64,000 bases of DNA. Source: JAFGBI01 sp964480725 (lineage in GTDB: Bacteria > Myxococcota_A > Polyangia > Polyangiales > Polyangiaceae). Below, one piece after another: positions 17,644-25,490 of this stretch. A program made the translations under genes and the position numbers. The DNA is taken from assembly GCA_964480725.1 (NCBI GenBank), contig CAYZQO010000025.1, positions 1-64,000 of the forward strand, in the 5' to 3' direction. Under the pieces are notes generated by a model that was not told where the DNA came from, made no database searches, and saw only the letters and a list, made by a program, of their open reading frames with translations. Position 1 is the first letter of the stretch. Every line of letters starts with the position of its first letter.

Positions 17644-19224
17644 GTGCCCACGCTGCGACGGCGCGAGCGCCTGGTGACGTTCCTGCTCCTGCCGGCGGTG
17701 GTGGTGTCGGTGCTGGTGCTGCTCGGGGTCACCATCCGCAACAGCCTCCAGCTCGAGGAGCTGCGGGAGCGCTCGATCGTGGAGGCCACCTACGTGCTCG
17801 CCAGCGACGCCGCGGCGCAGCTCGAGAAGAACCTCATCGATCAGGACAACGTCGTCCGGGAGACGATCGACGTCTCCGACCGCGGCGACTTCGGCAGCGA
17901 GTGGCTCCCGGTGTCCGCCCAGCGGACGCCGACCGTGCGCGCGGTGCTCCTCGTCGATCTCACCGCGCCGAACCATGACGTGGTGGCGATGGTGTCCCGG
18001 GGGCGGCGGCAAGAGGACGAGGCATTCCGCCGCCTGGTTGTCCACGGGATGCTCCCCGACCTGGACCTCGCGGCGGCGCCAAGGGAACAGCTCCGCCACC
18101 TCCACGCAACGTACCGCGGGCACGACTACCTGGTGAGCTACTGGCAGCAGACGGAGCGGGAGCGCCGCTACCTCGTGGTCGCCTGGCACTACGTGCCCCT
18201 GATCGTGCACGATCTGTTCGCGTCGCTGTACTCCCGGCGCGACCAGCAGAGCCGCATCAACGTCGTGGACGCCCAGGGGCGGATCATCTTCGGACCGCCG
18301 CTCGGTCGCGGGGGCGTCACCATCGGCAGGCCGTTCCAGACGACGCTCTACAAGTGGTGGCTGAACGCCACCATCCCCTCGGCGGGCGACATCGGCGCCG
18401 CGGTCGCCCGTCGGCGGGTGCTCGAGCTCGTGACGGTCGCGCTCTCGGTGGCCGTCGTGATCGCGGGTCTAGTGGTGGTGTTCATCGCCGCCCGACGCGC
18501 CCAGCGCTTGTCCGACCTGAAGAGCGATTTCGTCGCCAACGTCTCGCACGAGCTCAAGACCCCGCTCTCCGTGGTGCGCATGTTCGGTGAGATGCTGCAG
18601 AGCGGACGACTCGAGTCCGAGGACAAGCGGCGGCACTACGCCTCGGTCATCGTCACCGAGAGCGAGCGGCTCACCGGCCTCATCGAGAACCTCCTCGATT
18701 TCGCCCGCGCCGAACGGGGCCGGGCGTCTTACGCCATCACCAGCGGGAGGCTCGAGGCCGCCGTGGAGCGGGCGGTGGAGGCGTGCCGCGCGCGCGCCGA
18801 GGGGCGCCCCATCACGCTCACCGTCGATCCCGGGCTGCCGCTCTTGTCCATCGACGAGCGGGCGATCGAGGTGGCCGTCGTCAACCTGATCGACAACGCC
18901 CTGAAGTACGCCCCCGGCGAGGATCCGATCGCCGTGGTGGTGCGCCGGGCCGGGCGCCGAGTCGAGGTCCGCGTCACCGATCGGGGCCCCGGGGTGCCCG
19001 CGGGTGAGCGCCGCCGGATCTTCGAGCGGTTCGTCCGCGGCCACGCCGCCGCCGCCCGGGACCGCGGCAGCGGGATCGGGCTGGCGCTGGTCAAGCACAT
19101 CGCCCTGGCGCACGGCGGCACCGCGTGGGTGGAGTCGGCGACCCCCCGGGGTTCGACCTTCGTCCTCACGGTCCGGGGCCGGGCGGGCGGGCGCCCCGTC
19201 GTCGGGGTCAGCGCCGAGCCGTGA
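17644..19224 (+). CDS. orphan sensor histidine kinase with large periplasmic domain
   Basis: 526 residues. Membrane segment 1 is at about 10-30 and segment 2 at about 259-283, enclosing a periplasmic sensor domain of about 225 residues with no motif I recognise. The HisKA helix FVANVSHELKTPLSVVRMFG holds the phospho-accepting His near 302. The ATP-binding domain has the N box NLIDNALKYAP, DRGPGVP and GSGIGLALVKHIA. All catalytic elements are present. No receiver or regulator gene is next to it: upstream is the divergent GT-C pair and downstream, 24 bases away and convergent, an M23 peptidase gene. Its partner is therefore elsewhere. Confidence 0.93.
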   Translation: MPTLRRRERLVTFLLLPAVVVSVLVLLGVTIRNSLQLEELRERSIVEATYVLASDAAAQLEKNLIDQDNVVRETIDVSDRGDFGSEWLPVSAQRTPTVRAVLLVDLTAPNHDVVAMVSRGRRQEDEAFRRLVVHGMLPDLDLAAAPREQLRHLHATYRGHDYLVSYWQQTERERRYLVVAWHYVPLIVHDLFASLYSRRDQQSRINVVDAQGRIIFGPPLGRGGVTIGRPFQTTLYKWWLNATIPSAGDIGAAVARRRVLELVTVALSVAVVIAGLVVVFIAARRAQRLSDLKSDFVANVSHELKTPLSVVRMFGEMLQSGRLESEDKRRHYASVIVTESERLTGLIENLLDFARAERGRASYAITSGRLEAAVERAVEACRARAEGRPITLTVDPGLPLLSIDERAIEVAVVNLIDNALKYAPGEDPIAVVVRRAGRRVEVRVTDRGPGVPAGERRRIFERFVRGHAAAARDRGSGIGLALVKHIALAHGGTAWVESATPRGSTFVLTVRGRAGGRPVVGVSAEP

Positions 19225-19248
19225 CAGTTCGCTCGACCCTCGCCAGCG

Positions 19249-21393
19249 TCACTCCGGGACCTCGCCGTCGCTCGACGCCCCCTGCAGCTCCAGCAGCTCC
19301 TTGTCCGTGAGGAAGACCGCCGAGGTGGGTGGAGTCCCGGGGCTCACGGTGGCGGGGGCCGGAGCGTCGGGGGCGGGAGCGGCCGCCGGAGCGTCGGGGG
19401 CGGGGTCCGGCGCCTCGAGCCCCTCTCCCTCGCCCTCCCCCTCCTCGCCCTCGCCGATCGCCGCTTCACCACTCCCCGTGGGGGCGGCCGCCGCGATCAC
19501 GGACGACTCTGGGGGCGGTTCGGGGAGCGGAATGCCATCGAGCGCCGCGTCGTAGCGCTGCACGACGGCCGCGAAGGCGGCCCGCTCGTCGCTCGAGATG
19601 ACCCGCAACGCGTCGAGATTGAGCGACATCGGGTCGACGTACTTGCCGCTCTTCTTCACCCCGAAATGCAGGTGCGGCCCCGTCGAGCGCCCGGTGGAGC
19701 CGACGTAGCCGATGACCTGCATGCGGTCCACGTGATCGCCCACCTCGAGTCCGGCCTCGAACCGGGAAAGATGGAAGTAGAGCGTCTCGATCTGCCCGGG
19801 GTGCTCGATCCGGATCAGATTGCCCGCGGGACCGCCCCACCCGACGAAGGTGACACGCCCGAACGACGAGGCGTGCACTGGCGTCCCCGTCGGCGCCCCG
19901 AAATCCGTGCCGTTGTGGGGCATTCGCTTCTTCAACACCGGGTGCAGGCGCTTGGGGTTGAAGTGCGACGTCACCGGGGCCCCGGGCACGGGGTGGCGCC
20001 AGCCGCCCTCGTACGGGGAGCGTCCCCTGGCGTCGTAGTAGCCCCGCTCCTTGGCGCCCTTGAAGTAGTAGTACCGCTGGCGCGAACGCTTCGGATCGCG
20101 CGGGACGATCTCGAGGGCCTCGATGCCCGCGTAGCGCGCGAAAGCGCCGAGCACCGTCACCTCCTGGACGATCACGCGGAGACGGTCGCCGCCGCCCACC
20201 TCACCGATGTCCAGGTGTCCCGCGAGCGACTTGGCGAGCGTCTCGCGGAGCCCGGGCTCGAACCCCGCGACCGCGGCCGAGGCGTCGAGCGGGCCATCAA
20301 CGACGAACGCGCCCTGGAACGACTCGTAGGTGATCTTGAGATCGAGGCGGGCCGCACGGAGCAACCCCTCGGCGTTCTCGCGCGCCTGGTAGACCTCCTC
20401 CGCACTGACCACGTACTCGAAGGCCCGCAGGCGCCCCGAGGTGCGGTCCACCAAAGCCAGGAAGCTGTCTCCACGCCCGCAGCGGTCCAGGTCGCGCACC
20501 CCCTCGTACGCCTTCACCAGCCGATACGCCTCGGCCCGCTGGATCCCGGCCTCCTGGACGGCGGTGAGGAACGCCTGCCGACCGATGGCGCCTCGAACCA
20601 CGCGGAGCCCTGGCTTCTCCCGGTCGTCCGCCACGCGCCAGGGCCCCGGAAGGATGCGTCGCTCTCGCCGCTTCGTGGTGGGGACGACGGTGACGCTGGA
20701 CGGCGCCGGAGCGACGGACGGCGCCGGAGTGGTGGCCGCAACGGCAGCCGGCGCCGACGGCAGGCGGCGATCGACGTGCATCGCGATCGTGACCAGCGAG
20801 GCGACGACCACCAGCCCGATCAGGGTGCCGACCACGGCGGTCATCGTGGGGGAGAGCGCGCCGGACCCGATGCCGGTCGCGGCCACCCCCGTCCCCCAAG
20901 CGGGCCGGCCAAGCAGCGCGAGCTCACGGTCGCGAGAGGAGAGCGGCGGAGCACCCGCGGGGTCCACCTCGTCGAGCCCGGCGAGCACCGGCTCCGGGCG
21001 AACCGGGGCAGGCTCGTCCCCCAGCGCGGCCCGGGCTCGCTCGAGCAGCCGCGCGCGCATGTCGGCGCCCCGCGGCGGGGGGAACCGACCCGGGGTGGCC
21101 TCGCCGACGGTGGGGTCGGGCGAGGGGGGGTGGGCCTCGGCGCCCCCCCCTCCGGCGACCTCCTCGGTGGCAACCGGTGCTTGCCGGCTCGGCGGCGGGC
21201 GCTCGGGGAGGGGCTCGAGCTCACGGACGGCAGCGATCGGCGCGTGCCCCGACGCTGGCCCGTTTCCTTCGCTAGGATCGGGCTCCATCGATGCGGGTCG
21301 AACCTCGGGCTCTGTCGCACCGCCTTCGAGGACGGCGGGGTCCACCACGGTGCCGACGAATCGGGGCCCGGTCGCGTCTCCAGACGCAGCCAC
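19249..21393 (-). CDS. M23 (LytM/NlpD-like) peptidase with disordered cytoplasmic arm
   Basis: 714 residues. The first 175 are Pro/Glu/Gly-rich and disordered. One membrane segment follows (about 183-205, TAVVGTLIGLVVVASLVTIA). The extracytoplasmic part has an OapA/LysM-like or CsgH-like linker region and an M23 domain with HNGTDFG (near 492-498) and GPHLHFG (near 571-577). These give the His, Asp and HxH zinc ligands of glycyl-glycine endopeptidases that cut peptidoglycan cross-links or activate amidases. The C-terminal 90 residues are again low complexity (Glu-Gly repeats, Ala/Pro). The topology with a long cytoplasmic arm is typical of envelope proteins in this lineage. The GTG start is inferred. 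Confidence 0.88.
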   Translation of the reverse strand: MAASGDATGPRFVGTVVDPAVLEGGATEPEVRPASMEPDPSEGNGPASGHAPIAAVRELEPLPERPPPSRQAPVATEEVAGGGGAEAHPPSPDPTVGEATPGRFPPPRGADMRARLLERARAALGDEPAPVRPEPVLAGLDEVDPAGAPPLSSRDRELALLGRPAWGTGVAATGIGSGALSPTMTAVVGTLIGLVVVASLVTIAMHVDRRLPSAPAAVAATTPAPSVAPAPSSVTVVPTTKRRERRILPGPWRVADDREKPGLRVVRGAIGRQAFLTAVQEAGIQRAEAYRLVKAYEGVRDLDRCGRGDSFLALVDRTSGRLRAFEYVVSAEEVYQARENAEGLLRAARLDLKITYESFQGAFVVDGPLDASAAVAGFEPGLRETLAKSLAGHLDIGEVGGGDRLRVIVQEVTVLGAFARYAGIEALEIVPRDPKRSRQRYYYFKGAKERGYYDARGRSPYEGGWRHPVPGAPVTSHFNPKRLHPVLKKRMPHNGTDFGAPTGTPVHASSFGRVTFVGWGGPAGNLIRIEHPGQIETLYFHLSRFEAGLEVGDHVDRMQVIGYVGSTGRSTGPHLHFGVKKSGKYVDPMSLNLDALRVISSDERAAFAAVVQRYDAALDGIPLPEPPPESSVIAAAAPTGSGEAAIGEGEEGEGEGEGLEAPDPAPDAPAAAPAPDAPAPATVSPGTPPTSAVFLTDKELLELQGASSDGEVPE

Positions 21394-21529
21394 GGTGGGG
21401 GGTTAGCAGCGCCCGCGGACGCCGGCAAGCCGGCCCCGGCCGAGGCGCCGGGGCGAACGAACGGGCGCAGCCCCGGGGAGCGCCGCCGGGCTTCCCCGCC
21501 CCGCGGCTTTCCCGCACACTCGGCGGTGA

Positions 21530-22252
21530 ATGGACGACCACGTCCGGCAACTGCTCCTCCTCGGGCGCGAGCATTTCGCGAAGGGCGAGTATGACGACGC
21601 CGAGGCGCTGCTCCGCCGGGTCGTCGATCGGACTGCTGGCTTCGCCGACGTGCACCACATGCTCGGCGTCATTGCCCACGGCCGCGGCGACTTCGGGGAG
21701 GCCGAGCGGCGGTTCGAGCGCGCGGTGCAGGTGAACCCCCACTACACCGAAGCGCAGCTCAACTTGATGGTCACCTACAACGACCTCGGCAAGTACGAGG
21801 AGGCCCGGCGCGTCCAGGCCACGATCCGGGTCAACGACACCAGCCAGCACGTCGCGCGCGACCCCTTCGTGCTCGGCCGCATCGCGAACATGCACGCCGA
21901 CGTCGCCCAGGCGTACCTCGACGCCGGGATGGTGCTCGAGGCGATCGCCCAGCTCGAGCAGGCGGTCAAGCTGAGCGACTTCGCCGATCTGCGCACCCGC
22001 CTCGGGGTACTGTACCGCGACACTGGCGCGATCGATCGCGCTCACGAGCAGTTCGAGCGCGCCAAGGCGACCAATCCACGCTACCTCCAGGCCCGGATCA
22101 TGCTGGCCGTGCTCACGATGATCACCGGCGACCGCGACGCGGCCATCACCGAGCTGGAGGAGGCGGCGGCGATCGATCCCGACGATCGGAGCGTGAACCT
22201 CTACCTCCGAATCGCCCGCTCCCGACGGCCGAGCGAGGTCGCTCCCCCCTGA
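21530..22252 (+). CDS. TPR-repeat protein
   Basis: 240 residues made of five to six tetratricopeptide repeats, for example HFAKGEYDDAEALLRRVV, HGRGDFGEAERRFERAVQVN and YRDTGAIDRAHEQFERAKAT, with the final one at about 192-222. No signal peptide or membrane segment, so it is cytoplasmic and serves as a protein-interaction scaffold. It is divergent from the M23 peptidase (136-base gap) and convergent with the aldo/keto reductase. The partner is unknown. CACACT nine bases before the ATG may be a weak -10. Confidence 0.85.
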   Translation: MDDHVRQLLLLGREHFAKGEYDDAEALLRRVVDRTAGFADVHHMLGVIAHGRGDFGEAERRFERAVQVNPHYTEAQLNLMVTYNDLGKYEEARRVQATIRVNDTSQHVARDPFVLGRIANMHADVAQAYLDAGMVLEAIAQLEQAVKLSDFADLRTRLGVLYRDTGAIDRAHEQFERAKATNPRYLQARIMLAVLTMITGDRDAAITELEEAAAIDPDDRSVNLYLRIARSRRPSEVAPP

Positions 22253-22310
22253 CGGACGCTGCGCCCGGCGCGGGGTCCCGTCCGAGACGCCGATCCTTGG
22301 CGCACACCGA

Positions 22311-23399
22311 TCAGACGCCGCGCTTGGGGACGGGCAGGGCGCGCAGGCGCTCTCGGATCGGCAGGTGCTGCGTGCACCGCGCCTCGCAATCGCCGCAGTC
22401 CGTACAGGCGCTCGCCGGGTCCCCGGTGAGGTTCCAGTGCCAGCGGTAGCGGACCTGCAACTCGGCGTCGTCACCGCCGAGGAGCCGGACGTTGTACACG
22501 TCGAGGAGGCGCGGGATCGGGATGTCGGCCGGACAGGGCAAGCAGTACCCACAGCCCGTGCACACGTCGTCGAAGCTCCGCTCGACGTGCTCGCGGAGCG
22601 CCGCCGCGCGCTCCGCCGACACCTCCTCGACGGCGCCGGCGGCGGCCACCGCCTCGTCCACCTCGTGCTCGGAGGTGAACCCCACCAGCGTGACCGAAAC
22701 GTCCGGGTCCGCGATCAGAAACCGCAGCGCGCCGGTGGTCGGCGAGGGATCGCTGGGCCGCGCGAGGAAGGCGAACCGGCCCGCGTTCCGCGGGATGAGG
22801 CCACCCGCCAGGGGGTTCATCGCCACCACCCCGAGCCCGCGAGCGCTCGCGGCGCGCACGGCCGCCGCGCGGTACGGGAAGTTGATCGCGTTGTACCCGA
22901 GCGTCACCCCGACGAAGGTTTCGGTGGCGAGCACGGCAGCGAGCTCGCCACCGGGCATGTGTGAGGAGCAGACGAGGTGCCGTACCAGGCCATCCTGCTG
23001 CGCGCGTCGGGCCGCGTCGATCGCACCCTTCGCGAGGCGCCCTTCCCAATCTTCCCAGCTCATCAGGCACCAGACGTGGAAGAAATCGATCCGATCGACG
23101 CGCAGCCGCTCCAGCGAGCGTTCGAGTTCGGCGCGCAGCCGGGCGCCATCGCGCTGCGCCGACTTGGTGGACACGAAGAACGAGTCCCGCGGGAGGGTAC
23201 CGAGCGCAGCCCCAACAATCCCCTCGCTCCGATCGTCGCAGTAGGCCGGAGCCGTGTCGAAGTAGTCGATGCCCTGCGAGTGGGCGTAGCGCACGAGGTC
23301 GGCGTTTCGCTCCGTGTCCGTCGGGTTCGAGAAACGCATGCCTCCAAAACCGATCGCGCCGAGGCGGGTGCCGGTGGACCCAAATGGTTTTTTGAGCAC
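22311..23399 (-). CDS. aldo/keto reductase with C-terminal [4Fe-4S] ferredoxin motifs
   Basis: 362 residues. The TIM-barrel part carries the AKR catalytic residues: Asp and Tyr in GIDYFDTAPAY, Lys in FFVSTKSAQ and His in DFFHVWCLM. The last 90 residues hold two cysteine clusters, CTGCGYCLPCP and CTDCGDCEARC, as in the iron-sulfur AKR subfamily found in anaerobes and many Deltaproteobacteria. The natural substrate is not known for this group. The GTG start is nine bases after a TAGATC element with a TTCACC box 17 bases further up. It is divergent from the low-complexity membrane protein. Confidence 0.92.
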   Translation of the reverse strand: MLKKPFGSTGTRLGAIGFGGMRFSNPTDTERNADLVRYAHSQGIDYFDTAPAYCDDRSEGIVGAALGTLPRDSFFVSTKSAQRDGARLRAELERSLERLRVDRIDFFHVWCLMSWEDWEGRLAKGAIDAARRAQQDGLVRHLVCSSHMPGGELAAVLATETFVGVTLGYNAINFPYRAAAVRAASARGLGVVAMNPLAGGLIPRNAGRFAFLARPSDPSPTTGALRFLIADPDVSVTLVGFTSEHEVDEAVAAAGAVEEVSAERAAALREHVERSFDDVCTGCGYCLPCPADIPIPRLLDVYNVRLLGGDDAELQVRYRWHWNLTGDPASACTDCGDCEARCTQHLPIRERLRALPVPKRGV

Positions 23400-23408
23400 G
23401 GTGCGGCG

Positions 23409-23437
23409 GATCTACAACGCGGCGACCCACGGGTGAA
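23409..23437 (-). promoter_or_regulatory. candidate leaderless promoter of the aldo/keto reductase
   Basis: Minus strand TTCACC (23437-23432), exact 17-base spacer, TAGATC (23414-23409), nine bases, GTG at 23399. No ribosome-binding site. Confidence 0.45.
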
Positions 23438-23497
23438 GCGAACCGCACCGTCGCGTCCCGGGGTCGCGGCAGGTGGTGATTCTGCGCCAAGAAGCGG

Positions 23498-23503
23498 TAT
23501 CCT
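23498..23503 (+). promoter_or_regulatory. candidate leaderless -10 of the low-complexity membrane protein gene
   Basis: TATCCT followed by nine bases and the ATG at 23513. It repeats the element seen before the histidine kinase gene. The -35 region (around 23475-23480) is weak. Confidence 0.4.
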
Positions 23504-23512
23504 GGTGCGCGC

Positions 23513-24382
23513 ATGACGGAGGATCGGAGGCCCTTGGCCGCGGGAACGCTGGCGATGGATGCCGAGCCCGCACCGGGGATCACGACGGGCGCCGGGCGCA
23601 CGGTGGTCGACGACCCCGCGGAGCCCGTCGGCGCCGGCGGCCCCGACGCCCCCGTCACGCCCCGCGGCAGGACCGAGCTCGGAGAGCCACCGCTCGAGGC
23701 CTTGCTGGCCACCGCCCCCGGCGGGGCCGGCGCGGGCGCGGGCGGCGCGCCGTTCGCGCGGCCATCCCCGCGGGAGCCGGGTGGTCCGCCTCCGTTCGGG
23801 GGCGTCCCCGCGCCACCCGTGGCCGCGGTCCCCATCCCGTTCGGCGGGGTCCCGGTCGCACTCCGCTACGGGGGTGCCGCGGCTCCGGCGCGCGGCGCTG
23901 CGCGGCGGGGAGCGAGGGGTTGTTGGACTGCGTTCATCGTCGGGACCGGCCTGGTGCTGCTGACGCTCGCGACCGTCGCGGTCGGGGTGTGGCTCCGTCA
24001 CCGCGCCGAGCCCGACCGAGATCCGGACCCGGTGGCGATCGAGGCGACTCCCGCAGCCGCCGGGGTCGTTCACCCCGAGCCCGAGCCGAGCACGCCGGGT
24101 GCTCCCACCGTCGTGCCCAGCGAGCCGCCACCGCCGCCGCGCGCAACGACCCCTGCAGCGCCGCCGGCAACCACCGCCGCAGCGCTGCCGACCACCACTG
24201 CCGCAACGCCCCCGGCCGCGACGACGACCGCGGCGCCCCCGGCCACCACCACGCCACCGCCACCCGGCGCGACGACCACTGCGGCGCCCCCGACGACCCG
24301 AGCGACGCCGAGCGCCACCGTGAGCCCGCCGGCGGCCTCGACCGCCCCGCGCCGCGCGCGACCTCGCGGGCTCGACCGGTGA
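23513..24382 (+). CDS. low-complexity single-span membrane protein, unknown function
   Basis: 289 residues: a Gly/Pro/Ala-rich cytoplasmic part (1-135), one membrane segment (about 140-162, CWTAFIVGTGLVLLTLATVA), and an outside tail of Pro, Thr and Ala with runs such as PPATTT, ending in a basic RRARPRGLDR. No enzymatic domain is visible. Similar tails are found on the kinase of this window. I keep it as a gene because of the clear membrane segment, an ATG with a well-placed TATCCT, and a hairpin soon after the stop. The low-complexity sequence makes the call less sure than its length suggests. Confidence 0.65.
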   Translation: MTEDRRPLAAGTLAMDAEPAPGITTGAGRTVVDDPAEPVGAGGPDAPVTPRGRTELGEPPLEALLATAPGGAGAGAGGAPFARPSPREPGGPPPFGGVPAPPVAAVPIPFGGVPVALRYGGAAAPARGAARRGARGCWTAFIVGTGLVLLTLATVAVGVWLRHRAEPDRDPDPVAIEATPAAAGVVHPEPEPSTPGAPTVVPSEPPPPPRATTPAAPPATTAAALPTTTAATPPAATTTAAPPATTTPPPPGATTTAAPPTTRATPSATVSPPAASTAPRRARPRGLDR

Positions 24383-24520
24383 GCGGACCCTAGGGCACCG
24401 ACCGGTTGCCTACGGCGTTTGCGCCCCGACAGGCGCCGCCACGCGGGGCGAGGGGGCGTGTCCCGGGACGCCCTTGGCGAGATCCGCTGCCAACTCTGTG
24501 CTCCGGGTCGTTGATTCTTG

Positions 24521-24543
24521 GCGGCAATCGAACCGATTGCCGC
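24521..24543. terminator. bidirectional hairpin between convergent genes
   Basis: Perfect 10-bp inverted repeat (GCGGCAATCG at 24521-24530, CGATTGCCGC at 24534-24543) with a 3-base loop, two bases beyond the stop codon of the phosphatase gene. No T-run on either strand, so it is an untypical intrinsic terminator or a 3'-end stabiliser. Confidence 0.55.
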
Positions 24544-24544
24544 T

Positions 24545-25480
24545 CTAGAAGCGGGCCACGACGACGGTGACGTTGTCGAGCGCGCCCCGCGCCGTCACGG
24601 TGTCGATCACGGCCCGCGTCGCGGCCTCGGCTCCCGAGGCGTCACCGATCAGGCCCGGCAGCTCCTCGTCCGTCACGTGGGCCGCGACGCCGTCCGTACA
24701 GAGCAGCAGCGTGTCCCCTGGCACGAGGTCCACCACGCCCACGTCAACCGTGAGCTCCTTGTCCCGTTGCCCGCCGACGGTGTTGACCAAGACGTGGCGG
24801 AGCTGCGAGCGCGCGGCCTGACCCGCGTCGAGCGCGTGCGCCGCCAGCAGCTCCTGCGCGACCGTGTGATCCCGAGTCAGCCGCACGAGCTCCGAGCCGC
24901 GGATCAGGTGGGCTCGGCTGTCGCCGACGTGGAGCACGTAGGCCTGGGGCCAGACGACGTAGGCCGCCGTAAGGGTCGTCCCCATCCGCTCGTCGAGATC
25001 GAGCTCCACGGCCGTGCGGTGCACCGCCTCGTCGGCACCGCGAACGCCCAGCTCCAGCGCGCGCAGCAGGTGGTCGCGGAGCCCGGCGCCGGTAGCAACC
25101 AACCAGGGAGAGAGTTCCAGGGCGAACGCCGCCAGGGAGCTGATGGCCACGGAGGAGGCCAGGCCGCCCCCCTGATAGCCCCCCATCCCGTCGGCGACCG
25201 CCAACAGCCAGCCCTGGGAAGCCTCCGAGCGCCGACCCGCACGCGCCGCCGCGCTGCTCTGGGCGACGACCAAAGCCCGCCTCAGCTCGGCGATCAGGAA
25301 CTGGTCCTGGTTGGTAGCGCGAACGAGGCCCCGATCGGTGCTTCCGAACAGATCGGCCCGAACGTCGGGCCCCACCTCGCCGGCCGGGACCACTGGCCGC
25401 CGCTGGACCCCGCTGGGGACCGAGGCCGGGGCCCGCTCCTCGTCCGTGCCGGCATCGCGGGGAGGATCGAGGGCTGCCAT
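24545..25480 (-). CDS. PP2C-family Ser/Thr protein phosphatase
   Basis: 311 residues. After a disordered N-terminus of about 40 residues it has the metal-binding motifs of PPM phosphatases: RATNQDQF, LLAVADGMGGYQGG, VLHVGDSRAHLIR, LLLCTDGVAAHVTDEE and the final DNVTVVVARF. These enzymes reverse PknB-type phosphorylation with two manganese or magnesium ions. The kinase in this window is 14 kb away and not obviously its partner. I chose the ATG at 25480, ten bases after the UvrA stop. The upstream ATG at 25498 would overlap uvrA by eight bases. It is probably expressed together with uvrA. Confidence 0.92.
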   Translation of the reverse strand: MAALDPPRDAGTDEERAPASVPSGVQRRPVVPAGEVGPDVRADLFGSTDRGLVRATNQDQFLIAELRRALVVAQSSAAARAGRRSEASQGWLLAVADGMGGYQGGGLASSVAISSLAAFALELSPWLVATGAGLRDHLLRALELGVRGADEAVHRTAVELDLDERMGTTLTAAYVVWPQAYVLHVGDSRAHLIRGSELVRLTRDHTVAQELLAAHALDAGQAARSQLRHVLVNTVGGQRDKELTVDVGVVDLVPGDTLLLCTDGVAAHVTDEELPGLIGDASGAEAATRAVIDTVTARGALDNVTVVVARF

Positions 25481-25490
25481 AGGACTACAG